The notes under the pieces are model-generated. The model was given only the letters and a program-made list of their open reading frames with translations. It was not told the DNA's origin and did no database searches. Below are positions 36,513-49,800 of a stretch of 64,000 bases of DNA, piece by piece. The translations under genes were made by a program, and so were the position numbers. This stretch comes from Eumeta japonica (Eukaryota > Arthropoda > Insecta > Lepidoptera > Psychidae): NCBI GenBank assembly GCA_005406025.1, contig BGZK01000476.1, positions 333,258 to 397,257 on the forward strand, in the 5' to 3' direction. The first letter of the stretch is position 1; the number at the start of each line of letters is the position of its first letter.

Positions 36513-38374
36513 CAAATTATTCTTGGCACACGCAAATTTAAATATATTTTGTACCCACATAAATCGCCGCATTTGTAATACAAAATAATATGTGCAACTC
36601 GTGCGACAAGTTGTCGATTGCCCACGAAAGCGAAGTTGAACGCACGAGCGAAGCGAGTGCGGTCATTCGCTTGAGTTGCACAATTATCTATTTTAATATA
36701 TATAATTAAAAAATGTGTCCATGTCAGTTTATTTTAATTTTAATCATCAATTTTATGAAAATATTAATTTCAATCTTACATTTGTTACTTTTACGTAATT
36801 ATAATTTTTCGAATATATTTATAAATACTGTACTATAAGTTTATAATAAACCGGTATATGTCTTTCAGAATACCATATTTCATATTTTTTGTTTGGCGGC
36901 AGTTTTGGCCCCGAAAGCTGTTGCTACCGAGGTATTATTCAGGCGGGACACTGCAAACGTGTGGACACACGTGGCATCCCAGATTAGACAGCATCCTCTT
37001 TGCTAAGACATTAACGTTAACACCCATCAGGTCGTTTACCATCCGAGCGGGGTGACGGGAGGTTCAAGCATATAGTTTAGCCAACATTAAAACGGTTATT
37101 CTTGTGGTGAACGCGGTACAAGAGGGGAGTATGGGCGAAGTCATTGGTAACGAACGACCCATACACACGGCATCAACTATAACGAGACATATCTCAAGAT
37201 ATTAGATAATAAAACCAAAACATTTTTACAGTAACATTTTTTTTGTAAAGATTATCGAAAGTGTCTATTAGTATGGACGAGTGGGCGTTTGATATAACGT
37301 AAAAAATACTTTAGTAGAATATTTTTTTAAGTAGGCATTGCTTGCAGTGTCTTAATGTCATTATTATAGACGTACATACATGGAACTTTGATAAATATCA
37401 GTGCCGGCCGGATGATATAATTGAGGGCATGGTGGCGTGGGGAATCTACCAGAGCTAGGTTGACAACTCGGCCCATGATAACGATTAGCCTCTACGGTTG
37501 AGCCACAAGTACGTAAGTGTCATTCGCAGACAGTGCAGCTCAACCGAAGTGCTCCCAAAAGAAGTTTTCGTTCAATAATGTGCCAAAGTTAGATGAAAGC
37601 AGCGTACGCGACCAAATATTTATTTTTCAAATACCTTAATGTAGCGTCTTCCAAAACAAATGTCTCGCTCGCCTGTTAACTTTCAACCGAGCATTAGGAC
37701 TATAGACGTAGGACGCGGTACAAAACAATTACTGGAGTTTACTCCATGAGAACCGATATCATATAAGGCTCTCGGTATGGAAATTTTATGAGTGAAAAAT
37801 AAAAGCATCACTTTCTTATGCGTATTTGATCTCTATTTTTAACACTGCGTTCAGCGCTAGCGTGACCGAGCCGTCTGAAGCGTTGGTTTAAGGCACCAGT
37901 TTCATTTAGTTATAACCAAAAATAAGAATCATTATGTCATGTGATATATAATATTGTAATTGGATATCACCTATTTATTTGATAAGAGTTAATTATAATT
38001 GCAGTCTTATTTAGGCGTGCGATTTCCAAAAGTTGTAACAGCCTTCTCTGTAACATGATTTATGTATATTTTGTCATACTAATTCAATAAATTATAATGA
38101 AATTATAAAGATTTTTTTACTATTAAAGTTATACGTTTATTCATTCCCTTCGCTTTTATATTAAAATAAATCGCACTTAAAGAGTAAATTCCAATCGTGC
38201 GTCGAAGCTAACACTAATTTTTAATGAGTAATTCAATATGGGCTATTCTGATAAAAAAAGATGTCTCAATCGCAGATCGATGAAACAAATATGCAATTAC
38301 AAAAATAAATGCTATTTATTTACACCAAAGAAACATAACTTCTTATGCGAGTACAAACCCGTTTTTATTTTAAA

Positions 38375-38500
38375 ATGGAGAGGCTTGAACCGGAAGTTCC
38401 CACGCTGACTGAATACCTGCTAGTTGGGTGTCCTAGTCACCGCCACTGTGATAACGCCCGGGACCAGCAACTTACCCGTTTTTTCTGCAGCATGACGCGA
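38375..38500. repeat. Fragment of a dispersed repeat
   Basis: GC-richer than its surroundings, with GCTTGAACCGG at one end and CGCCCGGGACCAGC at the other. It resembles the tRNA-like tails of moth repeats but no clear boxes are present. Confidence 0.3.
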
Positions 38501-39119
38501 ATGTTTTAAATTAATCAGATGGTGTTAAAAATCATCGAATCGAATATATTTGCAGTCGGAGTAATTCACAGAGAAGGCAATACGAATGTAATGCCCCCGA
38601 CTGCTAATATTTGTCATATTTGATTGATTTTTTTTCATAATTTTGATTTCATCTTTTAAGTTCACTTTTAGGAAGTCGAGTTTTTTTGTTTACTACTTTT
38701 TAGTTGTTTTAACGATAAACTGAGATTGCTTTCTCGTCATGAATTTCGTGGCTTGTGATAATCGTGATAAATTTCCTTTATCGATATATGGACATCCAAT
38801 ATCTTAAATTATAAATGGCAAGTTGTTTAATTCTTAAGAGGTTATTACTGAAAATGGCTTAGGTAACATTATCTTCCTTTGACCTTCCTACCCAATTCCA
38901 TGATAGTATGAATGTTTTTTCATCACCAACGCTATGTATTTTACATCCATAATTCTGGTTTTATAATATTCATGATAAAACGATAACATGAACTTTATCA
39001 AACCTTATTTTTAGTATGAAAATTAGAATGGTTGCTAACCTATTTCAATTATAGAACCTAGTCATTTAATATCAATATGGCGCCTGATTTTCACCATATT
39101 GAGTTTAGATTACTGTTAT

Positions 39120-39270
39120 GACTAGTGATCTCACCAAACTAAGACAAATTGATTCGCATAAAAATCAACAAAATCGGCCCACACGTTTGATCTCTAAGGC
39201 ACTACAAGGGAACAAACATAAATACATACATATATAGGTTGATAAACACATTACCCCCTATGCATCGCAT
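39120..39270 (+). repeat. Dispersed repeat, copy 2
   Basis: AGACAAATTGATTCGCATA, CACACGTTTGATCTCTAAG, GGAACAAACATAAATACAT and ACACATTACCCCCTATGCAT parallel the copy at 35690-35860. Confidence 0.5.
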
Positions 39271-40460
39271 CAGTACCATCTGGTTCCAAGGTTTGGTTGT
39301 CCTCATGCAACAAACCAAAAATGAACCTCTCCATTAAATTCTATATAGAAGGCATATTAAAATTAAATGTGCATTCCTACATTCTATACAATCTTATGAA
39401 GAATTGATGCTACAAATATAGCAAAATAACGACGCCCGTAATACATTATTAAATACCGTGTGTATACATGCATGCTCTTTAATAAGAAACGTATCTGCTT
39501 AACTGACGTGGTCCTTCCACGGCGGTACTGTACTGCGCTGTGAACGCACACTAATTGGTACGATTGTGCAGCCTCACTATTCGACCTATCGGCTAAAACA
39601 GGCATCAGATAATGATCAATAAGCAGATGCAATACACAGATACATGTCTATTTAAAACTCGCACGCTACAAGGCTAAAGAAACACCAGAGAATAAAACAA
39701 ACGATTACGACAAAAATAGAAAAAAGTTAAAACTTTTATTACGGTAAATCTTAAAGCTAAGAGTGGTGTGTGCGCAAGGCACTACTACAACGAACTTACA
39801 ACTTTCGTCTTATCATTAGAATTCAGGGGAAATGCCAAGTTATATTTTTTGCAATATCATTAAGAATGCCTTAATTGATATATTTCGCCTATAAAAATAT
39901 AAACTCTGGTTTTTCGAGTAACAATATTTACAATAAATCAATTTTTTAGAAAATATGCATTTACATTAATTTTAGATGTGTTTGATAAAAAAAACTAATC
40001 ATTACTGAAACTACCACATATGCAAAGGGCTAATAAACAAATTGCATTAAAAAATAAAGCAATCCATGAAACTGTTACAAAAAGTGAATTCACCAATTGA
40101 ATTATTGTCTATCAGTATTATTAATTAACGCAAGCTTTATTCACACAGAAAAAACTCGAAAACTATAAATCTCAAAGATTCATGACAATTTACACAAATA
40201 ACATTTTCAAATTTTAACATCTACTCTGGGCATTCCCCCATTTTTCAATCAACACTTATATGACTAATCTTATAAAAATTATGTCATTTTCAACAATATC
40301 ACGACTTCACACTCTTGACACTGAGCAACTTACATATAAATTTATTTGTAAATGGCACATATTTTATATACCACGAAAACACAATCATATGCAGTGCAAT
40401 AAGAAAACTAAGATTGAGTTGTTACATCGATGCCCGTATTTCGTTTCAACACTTGACTAG

Positions 40461-40724
40461 CGGTGCGTTCCACTAAGCGCTCACAAAGATCAAAATAATT
40501 CTTCAGCTCCATATGATGACCGCGGTGGTTACAGTAGCCGTGAAAATGTCACTCATGACGTCATTAATTTAGCTCACGCCGAGCTCACAACTTATCTGTT
40601 CAGATGGGTCGATGTGGACGTTAAGAAATTTGGGGCAATTTTAAGTTATGGAGAGGGACAGAAAAACTCACTTATTTTAGTGGAAGCTTTTGTTTCTCTA
40701 GCAGATAGTCGACTGCGGCTACAG
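40461..40724 (+). CDS. Unidentified coding-like frame, no start codon
   Basis: Eighty-eight codons without a stop, from just after a TAG to CAG followed by GTAAAC, a usable splice donor. It includes SSRENVTHDVINLAHAELTT, RWVDVDVKKFGAILSYGEGQ and KNSLILVEAFVSLADSRLRL. Amino-acid mix looks like a real globular or helical protein, and the other frames are closed. No in-frame ATG near its start and no clear partner exon. The last third faintly recalls the FAM92/CIBAR BAR domain (a SYxExxxxNSL...F..LxDxR pattern), but this is weak. It lies within an inverted-repeat pair, so it may be captured or TE-derived. Confidence 0.4.
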
Positions 40725-41094
40725 GTAAACATTTATATTAAATAATTTTAGTGTATTTTTAACAGCCACCTATAATTTTTCCTTATATTTCTAAACAAAA
40801 CCTAACTTAATGAGTAAACAATGTTCATTATAATTGAGAATATCCAACTGTCGCACAAATGATATTTTGTTTACATTTAAATGCGGATGTTTAAATATTT
40901 ACATATCCCACTAAAATAACATGTATTAAAGCTTACAAATTATAACATAACCTCTTTCGAGTTTCTGACTTACTATCAAGCTCGTAATTTTTAACGTTAA
41001 CATCAATGGTTAAAATGTTTCATAGTCCATGCATGTGGAACGGAAAAGATCGCGGTCGTGAGCATGAATGTTGAGTGCTTAGTGGAACGTAGTG
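40461..41094. mobile_element. Possible 634-bp element with CGTTCCACTAAGCRCTCA ends
   Basis: CGGTGCGTTCCACTAAGCGC (40461-40480) returns inverted at 41071-41094 with 19 of 24 matches. No target duplication is obvious. The interior contains the coding-like frame and a CRE-type TGACGTCA palindrome at about 40556-40563. Confidence 0.45.
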
Positions 41095-41099
41095 TAAAT

Positions 41100-43640
41100 A
41101 GTCTCACTGTAGCAAAATATGGAATTTGTTTCTTGTACAGGACAAATCTAACATAACTGTTTTAATACTAAAAAAACAATATACTGAACAACTAAACATC
41201 GAACGATAAAGAAATTCACTGTTCATGCAAATACCACTTTTTTATGCCATCTTGTACAATAATGTAAAAACTATGGCTTTTAGCTGCACTCTTGTTGACT
41301 ATTGCCATGCCAGTAGGCAAACTTTTACCTATGTTGTGAGAATATGATTCAATGTACTTTTCAACAATATATGCACTACAAACTGAATGCAATATTAATA
41401 TTAATAATAACAAATAGTACAGTCACACTATGCAAAACCTAAAGAGTAGTAATTCAAATTTAGATGATTGTCAAATGAGGTTATGTTCCATCTGCAAAAT
41501 ATCAATAAGCCACATGCCTATAGAACATGAAAAACTAGGATTATTTTCTAAATGTCTATATTTTGTAATATCAATTTCATGGAAAAAAAGTTCTTAACTA
41601 ACCCTACAGCAGCAGCAGTTGGACAGATATCTTTTTCAATAATTATTCAGATAAATGAACATTTGTTGTCTGCCCTGTAGACAATATGTTAATGTTGTCT
41701 ACAAGTTACCTTTTCAATTTTCAACACATAACTGCTAAAGTGAAATGCCATACAAATAAAAAACAAAACTTCTTGACAATATATCGACTTTTGACATTTA
41801 ATGAAACCTAAAACTAAATACTCTACAAATAGTAAAGAAAAGGCAAAACTTCAAATTGTTTCTGCAAATCATAAAGTCTGACCTAACTCATTAAGATTAA
41901 TCATTATATATGTTTTAGGAAAAAGAAACAGACTATCATTAAAACTTCTAACATATGAATTATTATAATGTTCAATCTTGCATTATATGAACATAAAATC
42001 AGTTGGTATTGCCGGTTATAGAGCTCTCTGCTTCTAAACTTCTTTATAAAAAGCTGCTATACAAAATTCAGATCCTGTAAGATTCTTTAACCCTCACTAC
42101 ACTCTATTATCATAACATTACAAGGACCAGTACTTGTTTACAGCCAAACTAATGACGATACTATGATAGTTGCAAATCAGTGAATTTATGAATTCAAAAT
42201 ACAATATACCTGTGATTGAAAGGTCATAAAATGGCAGAATTACTAAATTTTGTGCAAGAAAAATTTTATAGAAATTAAGATAGCGATGGCAAGAATAAAA
42301 AACATATTGTTGAATATTATTAAAGCAGTGGTTTACATTGGTCTCAAAGTTAGTGAGGTAGCGCAGTTCGAAATTATCAGTCTTTATAATACTTAAACAC
42401 TTAATGAATTACGAAATTATGAAAAAACACCAAAATAATTGATACACATGAAAACTGAAGTTAATAAATTGTCTCCTTCGAGAATAGTGAAAGACAGGTA
42501 ACTGAAAACATTCAAAATGTTTTTCCGAGAGCGATACTTAAGCAATAATTATAAATTGTAATTATTTTCGCCATAAGAAAAAGCTCAGAGCTTGCCCCAA
42601 AATACGTAACCCAGAAGGCATGCAATTTGTTTGATATCTCCTTCAGTACATTCTAAAAATTACGAAGACTAAACAAAAAAATCTAGTAGCTTAATTTTTA
42701 TATACTTTTTTTAGATGCACTTTATTGATAAAAACAATAGTAATCATTTGAAAGAAATTGTTACTAATGGAAACAAATCAGAGCTTCTTGCTACAATTCC
42801 TGTTTCTGTTCACCATACTATCATTTTAAAAAAATATTCCCACCTTTGAGAGTTACATATTTTATGGATAACCCTACAGTATCAACAATACAGAACAACA
42901 AAACAAGATGAGCATTCTACAACAAACACATCTTATGGATATTTCACATCACAGTGATCTGTACTAACTATTTACACAAGTATAAACTGCCACATTACAA
43001 AATAGTTGGTTTTGGTTAGAGTTATCAAAGGCCCTATTGAAGAAACATAATTCTTTATTCTGACAATGTTATTCCTTATTTTTGGTTTTATATCTTCGCA
43101 AGAAAGGCACAACAAGAATGTTGTGAAGTCTACTTCAACTATAGAAATATCACAAACAACATAGACATCTCAGAAGGTATTTCATTATAGACTCTAGCCA
43201 GGAAAAATTTAGACAATGGTTTCCACCCAGTGTCTTTTCCGTTTTTAAATTTCTAAAGTAGTCACATTCGGTGGTATAACATCATAATCAAAATGCATAG
43301 ACATTGAAATTCGATTTTTTTTATCCCACAGCGTTCACTGGTGAGGCGTCAAATTAACTGGGTTACTAAAATATCATTACAAAGGGTTTACTTACAATTG
43401 AGCAAATTCTTATTATAATAAATACTTTTACACAATGAAGTTAATATTCTCATAGATAATTCTCAATTTGGACTCTGTTAATGTTATACAACGAAATATT
43501 GCAGGTAAGTGTGGACTTGGATGTATGAGGTATTCTTTATAGAAGTGGTTACTTCAAACACAATTCTAGCACACGTTAGATATAAATTATAATAATGACA
43601 TGAAGGAAAAAAAAATCGAATTTCGTGCCGTGTCATCGAC
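41100..43640. other. Ago3 3' flank and probable 3' UTR
   Basis: A+T-rich, no coding frame. A minus-strand AATAAA at 43054-43059, 586 bases past the stop, is a possible poly(A) signal among many chance hexamers. Confidence 0.35.
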
Positions 43641-43644
43641 GAGT

Positions 43645-43809
43645 TTAGAGGAAATAGAGCGAAGTGGACAGAGAGTAATGCGGCTGGCCGTGCAGCGACT
43701 GGCCCGCCATGAAGGCCAGCTTATGCGCGTACTGGCACACCGCCGGCACGCGCACCTGGTTGGAGCAGTTGTAGTACAGATGCGTCATCTTGTAAGTCAG
43801 GCGTTGAAT
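43645..43809 (-). CDS. Ago3: Ago3 last exon with catalytic His and stop
   Basis: [20 protein letters not shown], then [20 protein letters not shown] and ending SLYFL, TAA at 43645-43647. The H of YAHKLAF (43723-43725) completes the slicer site, and the terminal YFL is the conserved Argonaute C-terminus. Confidence 0.95.
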   Translation of the reverse strand: MQRLTYKMTHLYYNCSNQVRVPAVCQYAHKLAFMAGQSLHGQPHYSLSTSLYFL

Positions 43810-46800
43810 CTGTTCATGAACATGACTGGTTTATAGAACTCGACAGATAAAGCCATATCATTGAATTTTTATATAATAACTAGATCAATTGCAACAGAAA
43901 ATTTAAATATGGTCATTTAATCTATGAAGTTTAATTTTGAAATACATGACACCTTTAGCATGAATTTCTAATTTGTATTCACTACCGATAATAATAAACA
44001 ATTTTGTATGAAATTTCAAGTTGCCTTTACAATTACTATAAGTCAATTATAGCCATAAAAATAATTTACTCATTTCTAGCAACTAGTTTTGAAAACTTTA
44101 TAATACCTGCTCTAAGCAAAGCAGTGGACCAACTATTTTTAGAGCTATCATCAAGGACTGTTTACTTTTAAAAAGAAGAGAAATCACAAGAAGTAAGGTG
44201 AGGATTATATGGTCGGTAATTCATTATTTCCATATTTGACATTACCAAAGTACTTAAAATTTATCATGGTGGTATTTAACTACAAGAATAATTTTTCTTT
44301 TATAAACTTAGGCCTATTGTCCAGAAACAGGCAGACTAAGATCTCCACATCCAGAAGATTTGCATACCTCCCTTACTTTCCTGATATCCATCAATTTTTC
44401 CATGTGTACTCATCAGATTTGGGTGCCTAAAATTTGGCCTTCTTTAATGTGAAATTAAATAAAATTACTCTTGCAGAACTCTAATCCTGTTATTTTGTCA
44501 ATAACAAATAGACAAACACCTAATTTAGATTGTTTCTTGGTTTCAGGTATACAACACCAAGTGATCTACAATATGGTTATGTAACAATTAGTAATAGCTT
44601 TAAAATTTTTATATTTGCTTACTGCAAAACTAACCGATTGATTGAATCAAGTAGGTCCACTTATCAATTTCTATTAAGTCCTATGGCATTACTGTTCTTT
44701 TACTTGACACTGTTGAATCTCCATCATCAAAAAAAATTGTTAAAAATACTTCAATAACATGCTTTAATTTCCCTAAACCTGTTATTAAGAATAATACAGC
44801 ATACATCATGAGCAAACCTTTATAGAAAAAGCCAATCATAACTTTGTTGCTCCTGACCATTTTCAAACTTTTGAATTTATTTATTAGTTATTTATTGGCA
44901 GAGCACTATACATTTTTCTAAGAATATATAAATCATTGTTATATGTATATATAAAAAATAATTGTGTTTAAAAATAAATCCTTTTAGATCCATTTTATTG
45001 TTTTTAGGACATATCCAAAACGAAAAACAATAACAGATTACTCTAGTAGATTGAGATTGAGTAATGAGTAACGAATAATGAATTACTGTAAGATTCAGAA
45101 CTAATAAATTCACTTATTAAAGCTAAGTCACTTCTAACATGAACACAAAAAAGTAATATAAAAAGTTTATACACACCCTGTCAGGAGATAGGCCCAAGTT
45201 GTCCTCGATGACGTTGTACGAAGTGGGCGCCACTGTTCCCTCTCGAACGCACTGAGACACGAGGAAGAAGTCATATCTGGAACAAGGACAGTATTTCATT
45301 ATTTGCTAATCTTAACTTCAGATTTGTGCCCTTTGTCCATCCAATTGTTACAAGCTTCAACTTTCATATTATATTTATAGCAATTTAAAATTGAACAGAA
45401 TAAAAAAATTTATCAGGTCAGGTTTATATAGCCCTACAGCAAACTCCCTTCAATCCTTTTCTCACAATTCCATGAACTGTTCCCGTGTTGGTTGGAAGCT
45501 ACTAATGAATATTGTCACTAAAGCAGTTAGAACCCTGTATGTGATGATACAACATCCCCACTGACTATGTAACAAGTGATTCAATATGGCTTCTGTAAAA
45601 CTGGTGGGTCAAAATCGCCCATTGCCAGAGCTCAAACTCTTTTTAAATAAAATTCAATGCACAGCGGATTAATTAAGTTTCTCAACAAGCGATATCGATA
45701 TGGATGTGAGTCGGCTGAAACGCCTATCAAACACACTTTTCGTACTATGGACACGGAAGATGAAGTCAAAGCAATATCGGGTCTGTATCGCGCGAAGCAG
45801 CATTTGTCGCATTATGTACACATTTTTGACATTTGAATGAGTAAGCGATACACGAAGTCGACTCGATTTTTGACGCGTGATCTAAATATGTGCTTTTGCT
45901 GTTTCGTGTTTGTTATCTCGAGTGTTTTATTTTTACCTAAAATTAAAGTCAAAATGGCGCGTTATGGACTCCATACGATTCTCGATGAACATATTAATTC
46001 ACTAGCAATGAAAGCATTTTAAAGAAAGCGAAAAATGCAATGAGTGCTATGTAATCCTTTTGAGCAACATGTTATGAGAGGATTTTTTTTTGCAAAAAAT
46101 TATTATTAATAATTATAAAATATTATTTTGTAATTGTCATTATTAATAATTATATATTTTAAAGATTAAAGTTTATTTAGGAATATCGTTTTCCTTTAAT
46201 TATTACACCAGTTGAGTAAAATTTAAATGTAATAACAAAATCATTTTAGTAATTGCAAGAATTAGTAAAATTAAATAATATTTATAATGTGATAGTAGAT
46301 ATAATGTGGAAGTTATCTAAAATTATTATTCGTATTTGTAATAACAATAAAAGACATTATTTAATTACAAGTTTTTACTGGTTGTTCAAATCCTACAAAT
46401 CATATTCATTAATATTTATCACTTTTAGTCATATCAGCAAAAGACTTATTAATTCCTAGTTCTATTGCCTTTCCTAATTGGTTAGTGAGCTAGTTTATTT
46501 ATAATAGTTCTACTATTCTGATTAATATTAAAAAATATTACAATTTGTAATGTCTACTACATAATCACTTCCATTATGACTTTAAAAATTACAAGTAAAG
46601 ACCTCACTAAAATAATAAAAAAGAATATCAAAAATATGCTTTTAAAACCTAAATTTCTGATTCAAAACCTAACATAATGTTATGACATGTGTGTAGCATG
46701 ATCAAGTGTAATAATTTTGAAATCTTCAACATTATAGTTTTGGCAGATTTTTGTTGGAAACATAATTTTGTTTCATAAATTGACAATGTAAGTATGCCTA

Positions 46801-49800
46801 AAAAAAATTACAGCATTTCAAATGCATTTAAGAGCCAAAACACTGAACACCAAACAACACTGAGCGACAATACATAAAATATGAGGGGGTGAATTTTAAA
46901 GACTAGAAAATTTGGTAACTATATAATGGTAACACCTAACAGAAAGATGTCGTTGTGAAACAGAAGTCGAGTCGATATCACTATTTGTGAAACTGTAATG
47001 CCAATTATCAACCATATGACTTGTACATTGACTACATATCTATATCGCTTGTTAAAAACATAATTGACTGCTGATCACTTGGCCACCGCAGCTGTCTACA
47101 CTAGTCCACTGCCGACTGTCGACTCACCTCTCTGGCAGGGTGACGACGTCGTCGATGACGGTGCCGGGGCGCGGGTTGTCGACGCCGCGCCCGCCGCGCT
47201 CCACGAACACTCTGGTGTTAATGCGCTTCGACACAATTATGAAGCACATCTTGTAATTGTTTCCGTTGTAGATTTCAGACAATTTTTTCTTTATTTCCAC
47301 AACCTGCAAAGAGTACATAGTCAATGGATCTACACAATTTATGGGAGAAAAACTTTTAAATGGATTTAAAAATTAATTATTTAGCAATGGGTTTAAACTG
47401 TGAAAATATTAACATTGAACACTACAGGCTGTACAGTTAGACTGAGATATGGTTTTATGACTTGTGTAACAAATGTTTTTACAAACAATCCAATTAGGTG
47501 CAATACAATATATAAACTATGAACAATTTAATTTATGAAGTTATATTCGAGATTATGATTCTAAAACATTAAAAACATCATAAAATGTGCACTTACATAT
47601 TTATATAAATATTTAAAAGTGTAGACAATTTTTGCAGTCATAAGATGTGTCATGTCAACTGTCAAGTGTCGGCACTGATCTATTTCAATTTGCAGAAGAA
47701 TATTTTTCACTTTTATATTGATCTATACCCTATTATAAAAAATATCTTATAAAAATAAAATGGTAGTTAATGATGCCTGGGAGTTGACTATAAATGTATT
47801 TTCTCTTCAATGAAACATTAAAAATAATAAAGAGATGAAAATTTCTCCAATAGCTGAAACATTTGTGACCAAATCTAGAAATGAAAATGATGTCATTTTA
47901 ATAAAGATGATAAAACTACATATTCTGTGATGATCATTCACGTGTCTAATAACATTCATAAGATCTAGCAATGTGGTCACGCATGTGAATGATCGAAGTT
48001 AAAAAGATCTATCCTTATAAGAAAAAAATATATACAAATAGACTGACCGTCAAAGAAAATCAACTTTGAAGTTTACAATAATGTAAATGAAAATATACTC
48101 ACCTCGTGTTGAACGACATAGGGGATCTGGCCGTCGCCGACACCGTCGCGGTAAATCATTATACGGGTTGGTAGTGCACCTGACGATAGCAAACAATTTT
48201 GAAATCATATTTACATCTCACTTATTGATGCATAGAAGCTTTAGTACGTTAAGAGTAACCATTTCATTGAATGAAATATGACAAAAATGTAGATGAAATA
48301 TTAACGAGATTGAAAGACCCTGACTTTTAATCGTTTGACAGTATTCGTAATAATGTAATATTGTAAACATCTAATCACTTTTTATTAAAAACAAGAACAT
48401 TTTAAACAAAATACATATATTGATAATTACGTATTTAATAAAAGTATTAGGATTTTCCTAAATTGAGTGTTAACATATATTTCAGTAGTAAGTTTCACTT
48501 ATAACAATTCAAGAATTACATGTTTTATTAATGGTATAAAAATAGGATCTGTCATTTTTTACCAATTATTTAAAAGTGTAGGAGTGAATTTAAAGATGGG
48601 AAGCACAACATCTAAGATGACCCTCTTGCCAATCGACATGTGAGTTTTTTAGCTGAAATATTTGAATACAATCTAATTGATAGCTGAGGGAGTTGTTTTT
48701 TCTGTCAGTTTCATAACAGGAGTATTAATGAATAACTTATATGGTAAAAGCAACTGCGAGGTGGTCGTCGCGAATGCTGACATCAAATACAAGTACGCAT
48801 AGAACACTTTTGGCAGTTTTTGGAGTAATGTGGGGAAAATTCAAATGCAATCACTTAACAATTGATACTAGAGATAGAACTTAGGGTGGTCATTGACACA
48901 CCGAGAGAAAAGTAGAACTGATGGAGTGGTATATTAGAAAAGCAACTTAGCCTAAAAAATTAAGGTCTTTCCTTGAGCTGAGAAAATCGTGGCCACTATC
49001 TTTTGAAATTTCTAGGGGATGTTGCTGCAACAGTACAGATGTCAATACCATAAGAGCATATTCTACCAATATTTTATGACAAGAACCATCATTATTCTGT
49101 GGTAATTATTCAATAAATTGTGAACAATTTTTTTATAATATTGTTTTACTATTAGTGAGATTAATGAAAAATTTCTAGTGGGTAGATTAAAACAAAAAAA
49201 TATAGTTTATGAATGTGCATATTATAGCATGGGGATTATAAATGTATTTAATAACTTATGAATAATAATGAGAACCAACCATTCCTTTCTCTGTATTTGA
49301 CCAGCGCAGCACCAATGTTGAAACTCATGTGGCTGCTAAGCTCCTCGCCACTCTGGTGCGCGTTGACCGCGCTATAATACTGCGACAGGCATTGGTCGAG
49401 GGACGCTACCATGGCGCCGAAGCTCCTGCTCTTGTTGCGCGTGTCGTGACACACGTCGTACCCCACGACCATCAAACCGGTCACCGGGATCTCCACGGTC
49501 CACGGTGCACCGCCCATCTGTTTCAATGAGATGACTTATTTATCATTTATACTTTTAGAGCATAGACATAATATGAAAGCAATGGTACATTGAAAAGAAC
49601 ATCTATTCATGTAGGAAATGAAATAAACTATATTTCAAATTAAACATGTTTACACAAAGCATTTACAAAAGTTATGAACTCTAATAACAAATGAGCTATT
49701 GTTGAAGATAGTACCTTGCAGTTGATCTGTATGGCGACTTTGGTAGCAATCGACATGGCGTTCTTGTTTGTTAAGCTGCGGCCGCAGACCACTTGTGACG

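Larger units (their letters stand above)
32159..43644. other. Region between the two genes
   Basis: Upstream of the CCDC170-like gene and downstream of Ago3. The first 250 bp hold the likely promoter with X-boxes. The rest is A+T-rich with SINE-like and other repeats (34580-34870, 35400-35860, 36400-36670, 38340-38530, 39120-39270), and one coding-like frame at 40461-40724. I see no complete gene. Confidence 0.6.

Noticed and set aside
43600..43836. 78-codon plus-strand frame
   Set aside because: Antisense shadow of the last Ago3 exon.
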